Positions 17,499-25,470 of a stretch of 64,000 bases of DNA are shown here, piece by piece. Below the pieces are notes generated by a model, which did no database searches, was not told the DNA's origin, and was given only the letters and a program-made list of their open reading frames with translations. The stretch's first letter is position 1, and every line of letters begins with the position of its first letter. This DNA is from Streptomyces sp. SDr-06 (GTDB lineage Bacteria > Actinomycetota > Actinomycetes > Streptomycetales > Streptomycetaceae): positions 1 through 64,000 of the forward strand of contig NZ_QOLA01000020.1 of the NCBI RefSeq assembly GCF_003324565.1, written 5' to 3'. A program made the translations under genes and the position numbers.

Positions 17499-17915
17499 TC
17501 AGTAGCGCACGGTGGCGTCCCAGCTCTTGCCGCCGTTGTAGGTGTAGATCGCGTTGGAGGTGATGCCCTTGTCGTTGACCATGCGGGTGTACACGTTGAC
17601 GCTGCCCGACCTGGGAACGGACGCCGTGTAGCGGTCGCCCCGGTCGTTGTTGACCTCGATGGAGCCGGGGCCCCGGCTCGTTTGGAGGCGCGCCCAGGCG
17701 GCTCGGCAGGACGGGCTGTAGCGCAACTGGATGTTGCCGCTGCCGTTGCCGACCTCGACGGTCTTCGCGTCGTTGGCACAGGTGGTCTTGTTGGGGTCGA
17801 GGCCGTTGCAACTGCTGCCGTAGCAGCTGGTCGCGGCCGATGCCGGAGCTGCGGCCACGACTCCGCCCCCCAGGAGGGCCGTTGTGGCCAGGAGCGCGCC
17901 GACTATGCGTTTCAC
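17499..17915 (-). CDS. Secreted DUF2690 protein, second copy
   Basis: 138 residues, GTG start at 17915 with AGAGGAAGA upstream. Signal peptide VGALLATTALLGGGVVAAAP, then DUF2690 hallmarks SCYGSSCNGLDP, TTCANDAKTV and LRYSPSCRAAWARL. It differs from the 14938-15342 copy mainly in the last third (YTRMVNDKGITSNAIYTY). A divergent two-component system starts 255 bp away, so this gene is a candidate target. Confidence 0.82.
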   Translation of the reverse strand: MKRIVGALLATTALLGGGVVAAAPASAATSCYGSSCNGLDPNKTTCANDAKTVEVGNGSGNIQLRYSPSCRAAWARLQTSRGPGSIEVNNDRGDRYTASVPRSGSVNVYTRMVNDKGITSNAIYTYNGGKSWDATVRY

Positions 17916-18169
17916 GGGTTCTTCCTCTCCGTCGCGGATCCAACGGCCCGAAGACTAGGAGGGGGCGGTACGCCGGGACGTCCACTACCGGTTGGAACTC
18001 TGCTCGCCCGCGTGTACACCGGGCAGTTGACCCGCGCACCGCTCTCGACCGCACGGTTGAGGCCGGATGCAACCAGGGGGTGACATGGTCCGCCCGGCCC
18101 GGCGGACGGCCGAGCAGATCAACCGCAGGTTGGACGACTGCCGCGTCGCATCCTGCTTACGTTCCTGCG

Positions 18170-19351
18170 ATGAGACCGACACCGCGCCTGCGCCAGGCGC
18201 TCTTCGACAGTGCGCTGTGCCTCGGCGTCGCCGTGAGCGGCTGCGTGGCGGGCACGGAGTACCAGCCCCCGGGCTGGAATCCGTTCGACGCGCGGGCGTA
18301 TCTGCTCACCTGCCTCGTCGCGCTGCCCATCGCCGTGCGACGCGCCCTGCCGGTGACCACCTTGGTCGGTTGCTGCCTCGCGTACTCGCTGTTCCTGGCG
18401 GTCGGGTACCAGCCGTCGGTCAACTGGTGGGCGGTGGTCGTCGCCCTGGTGGGCGTGGCCGCCCGGTGTCCCGCGCGGGTGGCCGCGGCCGGCGCCGCGC
18501 TCGCTGCCGCGGTCGTGCTGCAGAGCGGGTTCGCGGGTCATCTGGGGCTGCCGTTGACTGTCGGCCAGGCCCTGCTCGTCCCCTCCGTCTGTCTTCTGTT
18601 CGGCCGCGGCCAGCGCGAACTGGCCTTGCGCAACCGCGAGTTGAGGCGTTTGACCGAGGCGCTGGCGCACGAGCAGCGCGAGCAGGCGCGGCGCGCTGTG
18701 ATCGACGAGCGGCTGCGCATCGCGCGCGAATTGCACGACGTGGTGGCCCACCACATGTCGGTGATCTCGGTCCAGGCTGGGCTCGCCGAGTATGTCTTCG
18801 CCTCGGACCCGGTCACCGCCCGCTCGGCGCTGTCCACGATCGCGGGTGCCAGCCGTGAGGCGCTGCACGATCTGCGGCGGCTGCTCACGGTGCTCCGGGT
18901 CGACAGCGAGACGCACGACGACTCGGCCGCGCCGCTGGGCCCGCTGCCGGAACTCAGCCGCGTCGGGGAACTCGCCCAGCGAATCGAGGCGGTAGGGGTG
19001 ACTGTCGAAATCCGGACGACGGGGATGGCGCGCAGGCTCGATCCGGGTCTGGAGGTGTGCGCCTACCGGGTCCTCCAGGAGGCCCTCACCAATGTGGTCA
19101 AACATGCGGAATCGGCACGAGTGGAGGTGCATATCGCCTACGGCAAGGACGAGTTGAGCATTCTGGTGCGCGACGACGGGGGCACAGGGAAACCGGCCAT
19201 CGCCTCCCGAGGGCCGGGACATGGCTTGATCGGTATGAGAGAACGCGTGAGGATCTGCGGCGGCAGGCTGTCCACCGGGCCGCTGAGTGAAGGGGGATTC
19301 GAAGTCCGCCTCTCCCTTCCGACCAGCTCGGCGCCCCCGGAAGACGCATGA
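18170..19351 (+). CDS. Sensor histidine kinase, NarL-type partner (HisKA_3)
   Basis: 393 residues. Four to five hydrophobic segments (about 45-145) form the membrane sensor. The dimerisation/phosphoacceptor helix has His189 in RIARELHDVVAHHMSVISVQ, the HisKA_3 signature. The HATPase_c domain follows, with ALTNVVKHAESARV (N-box), VRDDGGTG and GHGLIGMRERV. Start is ATG 18170, chosen because the family begins just before the first membrane helix; upstream sequence runs into a shadow of the DUF2690 gene. A TACGTT six bases upstream suggests a short or absent leader. Pairs with the regulator 33 bp downstream. Confidence 0.9.
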   Translation: MRPTPRLRQALFDSALCLGVAVSGCVAGTEYQPPGWNPFDARAYLLTCLVALPIAVRRALPVTTLVGCCLAYSLFLAVGYQPSVNWWAVVVALVGVAARCPARVAAAGAALAAAVVLQSGFAGHLGLPLTVGQALLVPSVCLLFGRGQRELALRNRELRRLTEALAHEQREQARRAVIDERLRIARELHDVVAHHMSVISVQAGLAEYVFASDPVTARSALSTIAGASREALHDLRRLLTVLRVDSETHDDSAAPLGPLPELSRVGELAQRIEAVGVTVEIRTTGMARRLDPGLEVCAYRVLQEALTNVVKHAESARVEVHIAYGKDELSILVRDDGGTGKPAIASRGPGHGLIGMRERVRICGGRLSTGPLSEGGFEVRLSLPTSSAPPEDA

Positions 19352-19384
19352 GCCTGTCCGTGACGGCATTCGAGGGGGACGACC

Positions 19385-20305
19385 GTGACCAATGTGCTAG
19401 TTGTCGACGACCAGGACCTCATCCGGGCGGGCATCGCCGCTCTGCTGCGTGCCGCACCCGGGTTCGACGCGGTCACGGAGGCCTCGGACGGCGAATCGGC
19501 GGTGGCCGCGGCGCGGGCCCACCGTCCCGACGTGATCCTCATGGACATCCGGCTGCCGGGCATCGACGGCATCACGGCAGCCCAACGCATCCTGGCCGGG
19601 GACCCCGTGGCACCTCCGCGCATCATTGTCCTGACGACCTTCGATGTCGACGAGTACGTGTACGCGGCTCTCCGCGCCGGGGCGAGTGGATTCCTCCTGA
19701 AGGACACCCCGCCGGAACGGCTCATCTCCGCCGTCACGACCATTGCCGCCGGGGACATGCTCTTCGCCCCGGCGGTGACCCGCCGCCTCATCGAGGCCTA
19801 CACCCTGCGCCCCGACGAGCCCCGCCTCGACCACCCCGGGCTGTCCCAGCTCACCAGTCGCGAGCGGGACGTGCTGCAACTGGTGGCCAAGGGGCTCACC
19901 AATGACGAGATCGCCGTGGAGCTCGTCGTCAGCGAAGCCACCGTCAAGACCCACCTGCACCGCACCATGACCAAACTGAGGCTGCGCAGCCGCGCTCAGG
20001 CGGTCGCCGTCGCGTACGAGGCCGGTCTGGTGGTGCCGGGAAGGGGCCGAAGCCGTCGTGAACCCGGCGCCGGACCCGAGGCGAGCGGCGTAGCCCCGAG
20101 CCCCGCCGCGCCATCACCCCGGCCGACGGCCGAAGACCCGTTCACAGCGCCCCCTGTCGGGAGGGACGCGGCAGCATCGCCGAACGCGGCCCCGCAGGAT
20201 GCCGGCACCCGCGCGAACAGGCCACGCCACGGCTCCACTTACTCCGGTCAGCCGTCCCTGAAGGACTTTCCGAACCCCTTCTCCGGGATCGCGCCCGCGC
20301 AGTGA
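19385..20305 (+). CDS. NarL/FixJ-type response regulator with long C-terminal extension
   Basis: 306 residues. The receiver domain (1-125) has acidic pair Asp8/Asp9, phospho-acceptor Asp54 in VILMDIRLPGIDG and Lys in FLLKDTPP. The LuxR-type HTH (about 155-215) reads LTSRERDVLQLVAKGLTNDEIA with VKTHLHRTMTKL. Members usually stop near residue 220; this one continues for about 85 residues of Pro/Ala/Arg-rich sequence ending SLKDFPNPFSGIAPAQ. GTG start at 19385. It is co-transcribed with the kinase and divergent from the secreted-protein genes it probably controls. Confidence 0.88.
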   Translation: MTNVLVVDDQDLIRAGIAALLRAAPGFDAVTEASDGESAVAAARAHRPDVILMDIRLPGIDGITAAQRILAGDPVAPPRIIVLTTFDVDEYVYAALRAGASGFLLKDTPPERLISAVTTIAAGDMLFAPAVTRRLIEAYTLRPDEPRLDHPGLSQLTSRERDVLQLVAKGLTNDEIAVELVVSEATVKTHLHRTMTKLRLRSRAQAVAVAYEAGLVVPGRGRSRREPGAGPEASGVAPSPAAPSPRPTAEDPFTAPPVGRDAAASPNAAPQDAGTRANRPRHGSTYSGQPSLKDFPNPFSGIAPAQ

Positions 20306-20475
20306 CCGGGCCCAACAGCTGAATCGGCGGAGTGGGGCACAAAGGGGTCTGGGCGACGGTCTCCGTGTCACGCCCGGCGGCCCACCTGGATGTCGAGTTT
20401 GGACGCTCGGGTGCGGGCGCCACCGGGAGAGCCCCGGCGGATGTTCGCGATGTCGGCTCTGCCGGAGCGCCCTCG

Positions 20476-20709
20476 CTACCTCCGCTGTTCGCCGCTGTCT
20501 CGTGTCCAGACCGCCACGGTCCGCCAGCTGCCGTCGAGGAGCTGGTGGGTCAAGGTGATGCTCGCCGTGGGGTGGCTGCCGTAGCTCCCGATGTGAGCGC
20601 GCCAGACACGTTCGGCCGTGGCCAGGTCGGCCCAGTCGCCCGTGACGACCGGGCCGTCCGGCACGAAACGCAGGGTCACCCGGTACGCCGCCGGTCTCTC
20701 CCCCTTCAT
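20476..20709 (-). CDS. Small hypothetical protein, third gene of LexA-HTH mini-operon
   Basis: 77 residues beginning MKGERPAAYRVTLRF and rich in beta-prone segments (YRVTLRFVPDGPVV, TASITLTHQLLDGSWRTVAVW). The ATG lies one base after the TGA of the HTH gene, so translation is coupled. No catalytic or metal motif. It is small and cytosolic, and its family is not assigned. Confidence 0.65.
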   Translation of the reverse strand: MKGERPAAYRVTLRFVPDGPVVTGDWADLATAERVWRAHIGSYGSHPTASITLTHQLLDGSWRTVAVWTRDSGEQRR

Positions 20710-20710
20710 G

Positions 20711-20938
20711 TCAGCGCCCACAGTGCGGGCAGCGGTCGCTGCGGCGGCCGCGCGTCTCGACCACCACCCCGGCCTCCCGCATCCGGCGCAGCTGGTAGGC
20801 GATCGAGCCGCTGCTGGAGAGGCCGACCGCCTCGCCGAGCTCCCGCACGGACGGGGCCTCGCCGTACTCGGCCACCCACCGGCGGGCGCACCGCACGATC
20901 TCCTCCTGGCGTGGGGTCAGCCCGTCAAGCCCCCTCAT
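20711..20938 (-). CDS. LexA-type winged-helix DNA-binding mini-protein
   Basis: 75 residues that match the N-terminal DNA-binding domain of LexA: LTPRQEEIVRCARRWVAEYGEAPSVRELGEAVGLSSSGSIAYQLRRMREAG, with the helix-turn-helix and the SSS recognition-helix region. The C-terminal autoproteolysis domain (Ser/Lys dyad) is absent, and the protein instead ends in a CPHCGR knuckle. It should bind DNA but cannot self-cleave like LexA. Its ATG overlaps the upstream stop as ATGA. A LexA-box-like site precedes the operon, so competition with LexA or self-control is plausible. Confidence 0.85.
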   Translation of the reverse strand: MRGLDGLTPRQEEIVRCARRWVAEYGEAPSVRELGEAVGLSSSGSIAYQLRRMREAGVVVETRGRRSDRCPHCGR

Positions 20939-21168
20939 GCCGCTCTCGTCTCCCGCTCTTGGGCGGCGCGCGCCTGCCGACGCAACTCCGTACGCGCGGC
21001 CGAAGAGCGGCCTGCCCTGCTCCAGTACGGGTGGCCGGCGATCCGGCAGGACAGCACCCGCAGCCGCCGACGCAGCACCGTACGGAACGGCGCGCAGGCC
21101 AGCGCCTCGTACGTGCGATTCCAGTCGCGCTGCAGCTGGACAAGGTCATGGGGAAAGGTTCGCGCCAT
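20935..21168 (-). CDS. Small basic hypothetical protein, first gene of LexA-HTH mini-operon
   Basis: 77 residues, very Arg-rich, starting MARTFPHDLVQLQRDWNRTYEALA and then LRRRLRVLSCRIAGHPYW. It is helical and has no signal peptide. Its stop overlaps the next gene's ATG (ATGA). I know similar small proteins upstream of LexA-HTH genes in streptomycetes but no function. The SOS-like box at 21179-21192 lies just upstream of its ATG. Confidence 0.65.
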   Translation of the reverse strand: MARTFPHDLVQLQRDWNRTYEALACAPFRTVLRRRLRVLSCRIAGHPYWSRAGRSSAARTELRRQARAAQERETRAA

Positions 21169-21178
21169 GACTGAAATT

Positions 21179-21192
21179 AGACCACGTGTTCG
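21179..21192 (-). promoter_or_regulatory. SOS-box-like site upstream of LexA-HTH mini-operon
   Basis: On the minus strand the site reads CGAACACGTGGTCT and matches the Gram-positive/actinobacterial LexA box CGAACRNRYGTTCG at 12 of 14 positions. It ends 10 bases before the first ATG at 21168. Confidence 0.5.
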
Positions 21193-21443
21193 AATCAGTG
21201 CGCACGCTCAGACACGCCCACCATCTCGGGGCGATCGCCTACCGTCGGCTCGGCCGAGGGGCGGGATCGGTCCCGAGTGGGGTCAGAAAATGGAGTGCTC
21301 CGCACTGGCCGACCGGCTGTGACGGGTCCGAAGCGATGGGTGAGCCCGCGGCCGGAGTTTCCTTGCGCATGCGGCGCACGGGTTTCAGGCCCTCAGTTCG
21401 CCGACAGAGGCTGCCCCCAGGGGGCGGTCCTCGGGGGCGAGCC

Positions 21444-22013
21444 TTAGCGCAGGGCTCCGGCCGCGCGTACCTCGGCGAGGGCTTGGCGTGCCAGCGGGCC
21501 GAAGTCCTCGCTGTTGTTGGGCTCGATCCACCGATCGTAGGCGAGCTCCCAGACGAGCGCGCCCAGTTGAGCGGTCACGCGTGCGGGCAGGTGGGGGACC
21601 CCGCGGCGGTTGAGGGCCTCGACCATCGAGGCGGTGAGGTCGATCCTTTTGAGGGCTTCGCGCTCACGCAGTTCCGTATGGGCGTTCAGTACGGACTGGC
21701 GTCGGGCGCTGAACTCGCGGCGGTCGAGGGTGAAGAACGTCCGGCCGAGCGCGTCGAGGGCGTGTGCCACCGCGTCGAGCGGCCCGGCCGTCGGCGGCGC
21801 CGAAGTGAGCCCTTCGACGAGCAGGTCATTCACCGTGCCCCCGCCGAAGAGCACTTCGCGCTTGTCCGGGAAGTACCGGAAGAACGTGCTCTTCGTGAGT
21901 CCCGCGCGCTCCGCGATCTCGATCACGGTCGTGTTCTCGTAGCCCTGCTCCTCGAAGAGGTCGAGGGCCGCGGCGGCGAGTCGTCCTGGTGCATCGGGTT
22001 GCCAACGAGCCAT
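21444..22013 (-). CDS. TetR-family repressor
   Basis: 189 residues. The HTH covers residues about 10-55 (AAALDLFEEQGYENTTVIEIAERAGLTKSTFFRYFPDKREVLF), a textbook TetR N-terminus. The C-terminal helical ligand domain follows (VAHALDALGRTFFTLDRREF and onward). It is divergent from the oxidoreductase at 22097 with 83 bp between starts, and that space carries two near-identical palindromes. Repression of both genes, relieved by an unknown small ligand, is expected. Confidence 0.9.
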   Translation of the reverse strand: MARWQPDAPGRLAAAALDLFEEQGYENTTVIEIAERAGLTKSTFFRYFPDKREVLFGGGTVNDLLVEGLTSAPPTAGPLDAVAHALDALGRTFFTLDRREFSARRQSVLNAHTELREREALKRIDLTASMVEALNRRGVPHLPARVTAQLGALVWELAYDRWIEPNNSEDFGPLARQALAEVRAAGALR

Positions 22014-22026
22014 GGAGGCAGTCTAC

Positions 22027-22078
22027 GGGACTTGGTCCCATCACTCGTGTACGGTCGATGAGACCAAGTCCCATCACT
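22027..22078. promoter_or_regulatory. Duplicated TetR operator
   Basis: GGGACTTGGTCCC (22027-22039) is a perfect 13-bp palindrome followed by ATCACT. GAGACCAAGTCCC (22060-22072), also followed by ATCACT, is the second copy with one arm mismatch. The copies are offset by 33 bp (about three helical turns) and fill the divergent intergenic region. Confidence 0.65.
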
Positions 22079-22096
22079 GTCCGGGAGAGGTCACCG

Positions 22097-23017
22097 ATGA
22101 GCAGAGCTGTCCGTTACACGCGTTTTGGCGGTCCCGAAGTACTCGAAGTGCAGGAGATACCCGAGCCGCACGCCGCACCGGACGAGGTTCGCGTGCGGGT
22201 CACTGCCGCCGGGCTGAATCCGATGGATTGGCAGATCACCTCGCAGCCCGACATGGCGGCGCGCTTCGGCATCACCTTGCCGGCCGGGTTCGGCAGCGAC
22301 TTCGCCGGAGTGGTGGACGAGGTGGGTGCCGAAGTCGAGGGATTCGCCACCGGGGATCGGGTGTTCGGGGCTGCGATCGGCCGGTCCGTCGCCGGTTTCG
22401 TGCTGGTCAAGTCGCCCGGGGCACACCTGTGGCCCACCCCGGACGGTGTCGGCGACGAAGTGGCCGCCACGCTTCCGGTGTCCGGTCTGACGGCCGCCGC
22501 CGCGCTCGCCGCGATCGGGCTCAGTGCCGGGGACACTGCACTGATCGGCGGGGCGGCGGGCGGCGTGGGCATCTTCGCCGTGCAGCTGGCGAGGCTTGCG
22601 GGCGCCCGGGTGCTCGGCACCGCCTCCGAGGGCACATTCGGATTCCTGCGCGGGCTCGGCGCCGAACCCGTGGCATATGGCCCCGGCCTGGCGGACCGGG
22701 TGCGGGCCCTGGCACCTGAGGGGATCACCGCCGCGACCGACCTGTTCGGACGGGAGACGGCGGAGACCGCGCTCGAACTCGGCGTGGCACCGGAGCGGAT
22801 CTCCGTCGTGGCCGACGGCCCTGCCCCGCCTCCCGGCGTGCACGTGGCGGGCGCGCTCGACGCGGCCCCCGGCACTCTGGAACGGATCACCGACGCCATC
22901 CATGCGGGCGAGATCACGGTGCCGATCGCGGCCACCTTCCCCATCGAGCGGATTCGCGAAGCCGTGACGACACAGGCCGAGAGGCATGTGCACGGCAAGA
23001 TCGTGATCGCCCTGTGA
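22097..23017 (+). CDS. NADP-dependent zinc-independent oxidoreductase (quinone reductase family)
   Basis: 306 residues of the MDR superfamily. The N-terminal GroES-like domain has VRYTRFGGPEVLEVQEIPEP, VRVTAAGLNPMDWQI and GSDFAGVVDEVG. The Rossmann domain has the nucleotide motif IGGAAGGVGIFAVQLAR (AxxGxVG type). The Cys/His zinc ligands of alcohol dehydrogenases are absent, as in quinone reductases. Start is ATG 22097. It reduces quinones or enones with NADPH in the cytosol and is probably controlled by the divergent TetR repressor. Confidence 0.9.
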   Translation: MSRAVRYTRFGGPEVLEVQEIPEPHAAPDEVRVRVTAAGLNPMDWQITSQPDMAARFGITLPAGFGSDFAGVVDEVGAEVEGFATGDRVFGAAIGRSVAGFVLVKSPGAHLWPTPDGVGDEVAATLPVSGLTAAAALAAIGLSAGDTALIGGAAGGVGIFAVQLARLAGARVLGTASEGTFGFLRGLGAEPVAYGPGLADRVRALAPEGITAATDLFGRETAETALELGVAPERISVVADGPAPPPGVHVAGALDAAPGTLERITDAIHAGEITVPIAATFPIERIREAVTTQAERHVHGKIVIAL

Positions 23018-23271
23018 ATCGGCGCAAGGTGGAATCAGCGGTCAGGGCCAACGGCCAAGCGGTATAGGCCGTGCAGCCCGCAGCTTGACGAGGTCGTGTG
23101 CGGTTGGCGATGGTCTCCGGCTATGCCGTGATCATTGAGAGCGTGCGAGGGCCGGGGCTCGCGCAGTGAGCACCCGACATCAGCGGGGCACCGGGCTTGC
23201 CCCTCAAAGGAGGCAGCAGCGCGGGCGAAAAACCTGTTGCTGGGGAAGTGCAGGGGCGGCATGGTCCGTCC

Positions 23272-23493
23272 ATGCCTTCTCCTCATGGTTTCAGCTATGA
23301 CGTGCGCCCCGACGGAACCGTCCTGATCCTTCATCACAACCGGGCCGCCAGTACGCTGCGCGGCAGTCGGGCCGAGCAGTTTCTCGCCGAGTGCGAGGCC
23401 GGTGATCCTCAGTTGGTGATGGCGCGTTGGACGGGGAACTACAAGCGAGGCAACGAGCGCGCGGCGCGCAACCATCCGCGCAACCGGAGCTGA
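23272..23493 (+). CDS. Small hypothetical protein (73 aa)
   Basis: 73 residues: MPSPHGFSYDVRPDGTVLIL, then RAASTLRGSRAEQFLAECEAGDPQLVMARWTGNYKRGNER. The pattern is commonly seen in streptomycetes as a small conserved hypothetical. The C-terminal tail is strongly basic (RGNERAARNHPRNRS), so nucleic-acid binding is possible. The ribosome site is weak. An upstream ATG at 23197 would add 25 residues of poor composition and is not preferred. Confidence 0.6.
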   Translation: MPSPHGFSYDVRPDGTVLILHHNRAASTLRGSRAEQFLAECEAGDPQLVMARWTGNYKRGNERAARNHPRNRS

Positions 23494-23676
23494 CTCGATC
23501 CCGGCGCGCCGGCACCGTCCGGCCGAGCGGCCCCTCGGGGCAACTTCCCGAAGAACGCGACACGCGGCGGGAGTTTCGTACACACCGCCAGCTTCGTACA
23601 CACCGCCGTATCGGACTTTGAGTGCTGCTCGCCTCAGGAAGAGGAGAGGGGGCGCCGTTCTTCGTGCCGGTGACCG

Positions 23677-24111
23677 TCAGCGCAAGGAGTCCTGGCGTAC
23701 CTTGACGCCGCCGACGAGCGAGTACGCGCGCACCGAGACCACCGCGCCACCGGGCTCGCCCTCCAGGCCGCGGCTGCGACCGCCGAGCAGGGAGAACCCG
23801 CTGACCTCGACCGCCGTACCGGCCGGAACCGTCAGGTCGACCCCGCCGAACACGGAGAAGGCGTCGACCTCGGCGGAGGCTCCCTCGGGGTAGGTGAGCT
23901 CCGCGCCGCCGACCAGAGCCGCCTTCACCAGGCGGGTCGAACCGGCCGGGAGGGTCGCTTCGGTGTGGTCGAGCTTGGCCCCGCCGACGGCGGCGACGTG
24001 CACGGTGCGCTCCCGTGCCTGGAAGGCGCCGCGGTGCTTGAGGCCGCCAAGCAGGGACAGGCTCCACTCGGTGCGACGGGCGGGGGACTCGGTGTTCTTC
24101 GTGATCTCCAT
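23677..24111 (-). CDS. LiaF-like C-terminal domain protein (cell-wall-response, YvqF type)
   Basis: 144 residues. It consists of stacked beta strands with the repeating pattern S-x-x-G-G (LSLLGGLKH, VAAVGGAKLD, AALVGGAELTYPEG, FSVFGGVDLTVPAG, FSLLGGRSRGLEG, YSLVGGVKV), typical of the soluble LiaF/YvqF C-terminal beta-solenoid. It has no membrane helices, unlike LiaF itself. The ATG at 24111 begins MEITKNTESPARRTEWSLS. Such domains often accompany DUF1707 modules; here it stands alone. Confidence 0.75.
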   Translation of the reverse strand: MEITKNTESPARRTEWSLSLLGGLKHRGAFQARERTVHVAAVGGAKLDHTEATLPAGSTRLVKAALVGGAELTYPEGASAEVDAFSVFGGVDLTVPAGTAVEVSGFSLLGGRSRGLEGEPGGAVVSVRAYSLVGGVKVRQDSLR

Positions 24112-24273
24112 GCCCCAAAAATTACGTCCGCGCCCCTGCTCGTCAGCAGTGCCTGCGGGCACCGACTCCGCATGACAAACGTCATCGTCCGCGGATGACG
24201 CGTGCGCACTCCCGTGGCGACGGGTGCCCTCTGCCCTCTTGCAGGAGCCAGTGGTGCTGGCCTTGCCCGGGTC

Positions 24274-24831
24274 TCAAGCGGGCCGGGAGAGTTCTAGGAG
24301 CTCCATCAGCCCCGCTGCTCCCACGAAGGCAAGAGGGCTCGTGTTCGGGCTGAAGGCTTGACTCCGGCGCGGGACCAATCCTTCGCCCAGCTTGGCGCGT
24401 TCCGCCGTCGCGGTTTCGGCGAGCCAGGCCACCTCCTCAGAGGTCCAGTGCCGGCGGAGGTCCTCGATCGCGGCCATCAGCGCGGGGATTCCCCACACGA
24501 TGAACGTGAACCGGTGTGTTCCTGTGGAGACCTCGATCTGCCTCCTGATACCCCAAGAGGTGTCGCGCACCGCGGAGATGGCGGGCAGGAAGATGCTGAA
24601 CCGCCCGGTGGCGCGATTGAAGAAATGTGAGCAGAAGACGAGCCGGTAGTTGGTCACGTGCAGCTGGCCGCCGATCGCCTCCGACCCGTGCATTCCGATC
24701 ATCCACATCGCCTGATCGTGGGAGAAGCGCGTAAGTCCGGCCTCGGCAACACGCACCACGGCGTTCGCCTTCTTGACGAGTCGCACCTCCTCGCCTGTCA
24801 GGAGGCTGCTCGAGCGGAGTGCCATGCCCAT
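24274..24831 (-). CDS. GRAM/PH-like domain protein
   Basis: 185 residues. A GRAM-type PH fold is suggested by GEEVRLVKKANAVVRV, IGGQLHVTNYRLVFCSH, GRFSIFLPAISAVRD and THRFTFIVWGIPALMAAIEDLR (residues about 15-140). A helical tail follows (EEVAWLAETATAERAKLGEGL). The ATG at 24831 has an AGGGGGAA ribosome site. GRAM domains bind phosphoinositides in eukaryotes; bacterial versions are of unknown role. Cytosolic or membrane-peripheral, with no catalytic residues. Confidence 0.7.
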   Translation of the reverse strand: MGMALRSSSLLTGEEVRLVKKANAVVRVAEAGLTRFSHDQAMWMIGMHGSEAIGGQLHVTNYRLVFCSHFFNRATGRFSIFLPAISAVRDTSWGIRRQIEVSTGTHRFTFIVWGIPALMAAIEDLRRHWTSEEVAWLAETATAERAKLGEGLVPRRSQAFSPNTSPLAFVGAAGLMELLELSRPA

Positions 24832-25041
24832 CGTTCCCCCTGGTCCGCGCACGGTCTCGGACGCTCATCCTGCCCGCTGGGTCCGGGACCATCAACATCT
24901 CATCCATCAGCGCTCAGCCGGGCGGGGCCAGCCTGGTCGGAGCGATGGCCGGTGCCGCTATTGGAGCCGATTGCCCTGCTGGACGGCCGCGCCGTCGCGC
25001 GGCGGGCCGGACGGTCGGTGGCACAAGAGCTGCGTGGGAGG

Positions 25042-25470
25042 TCACTGATCGGAGGAGTCGGTCTCAACCACCCGGAAACGTTGGGCAACAACGAGCGTGT
25101 CACCGTCAATGGCGGGCGTGCGGCCCAGATATGCGTTTACTCCCTGGCTCTGGAAGAACTCCTCGTGGGCCGATTTCCACTCGGCCGCATCGGAATAACC
25201 GCGCCCCTCTGCCCGCGCGAAGTCGTCGTCGACGTCCTTCATGGGGACGACCCGCACGTCGACGAGTTCGATCGTCACATCTCGCCGACCCGCTGAATCG
25301 AGCACCGAGTACCTCTGACCGACCTGCGGTACTGGTTCTCCAGCGTGCTCGTAGATCTCCAGAAGGCCCGTGAGCGCGGTCTTCTCACCGCTGCGAATCG
25401 CGGCCAGACCGCGGTCACGTTCCGGACCCGGGAAGGCGAGTTCAAGCGTCGGAAGATCGTCATGTCCCAT
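25042..25470 (-). CDS. ASCH-domain protein
   Basis: 142 residues of the ASCH (PUA-like) fold. Diagnostic segments are LELAFPGPERDRGLAAIRSGEKTALTGLLEIYEHAGEPVPQVGQRYSVLD and VRVVPMKDVDDDFARAEGRGYSDAAEWKSAHEEFF. ASCH domains bind RNA or hydrolyse modified nucleosides; the E-x-K of IRSGEKTA is the usual conserved site. Start is ATG 25470; the longer open frame upstream translates poorly. It is the last gene before the biosynthetic region and reads away from it. Confidence 0.85.
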   Translation of the reverse strand: MGHDDLPTLELAFPGPERDRGLAAIRSGEKTALTGLLEIYEHAGEPVPQVGQRYSVLDSAGRRDVTIELVDVRVVPMKDVDDDFARAEGRGYSDAAEWKSAHEEFFQSQGVNAYLGRTPAIDGDTLVVAQRFRVVETDSSDQ

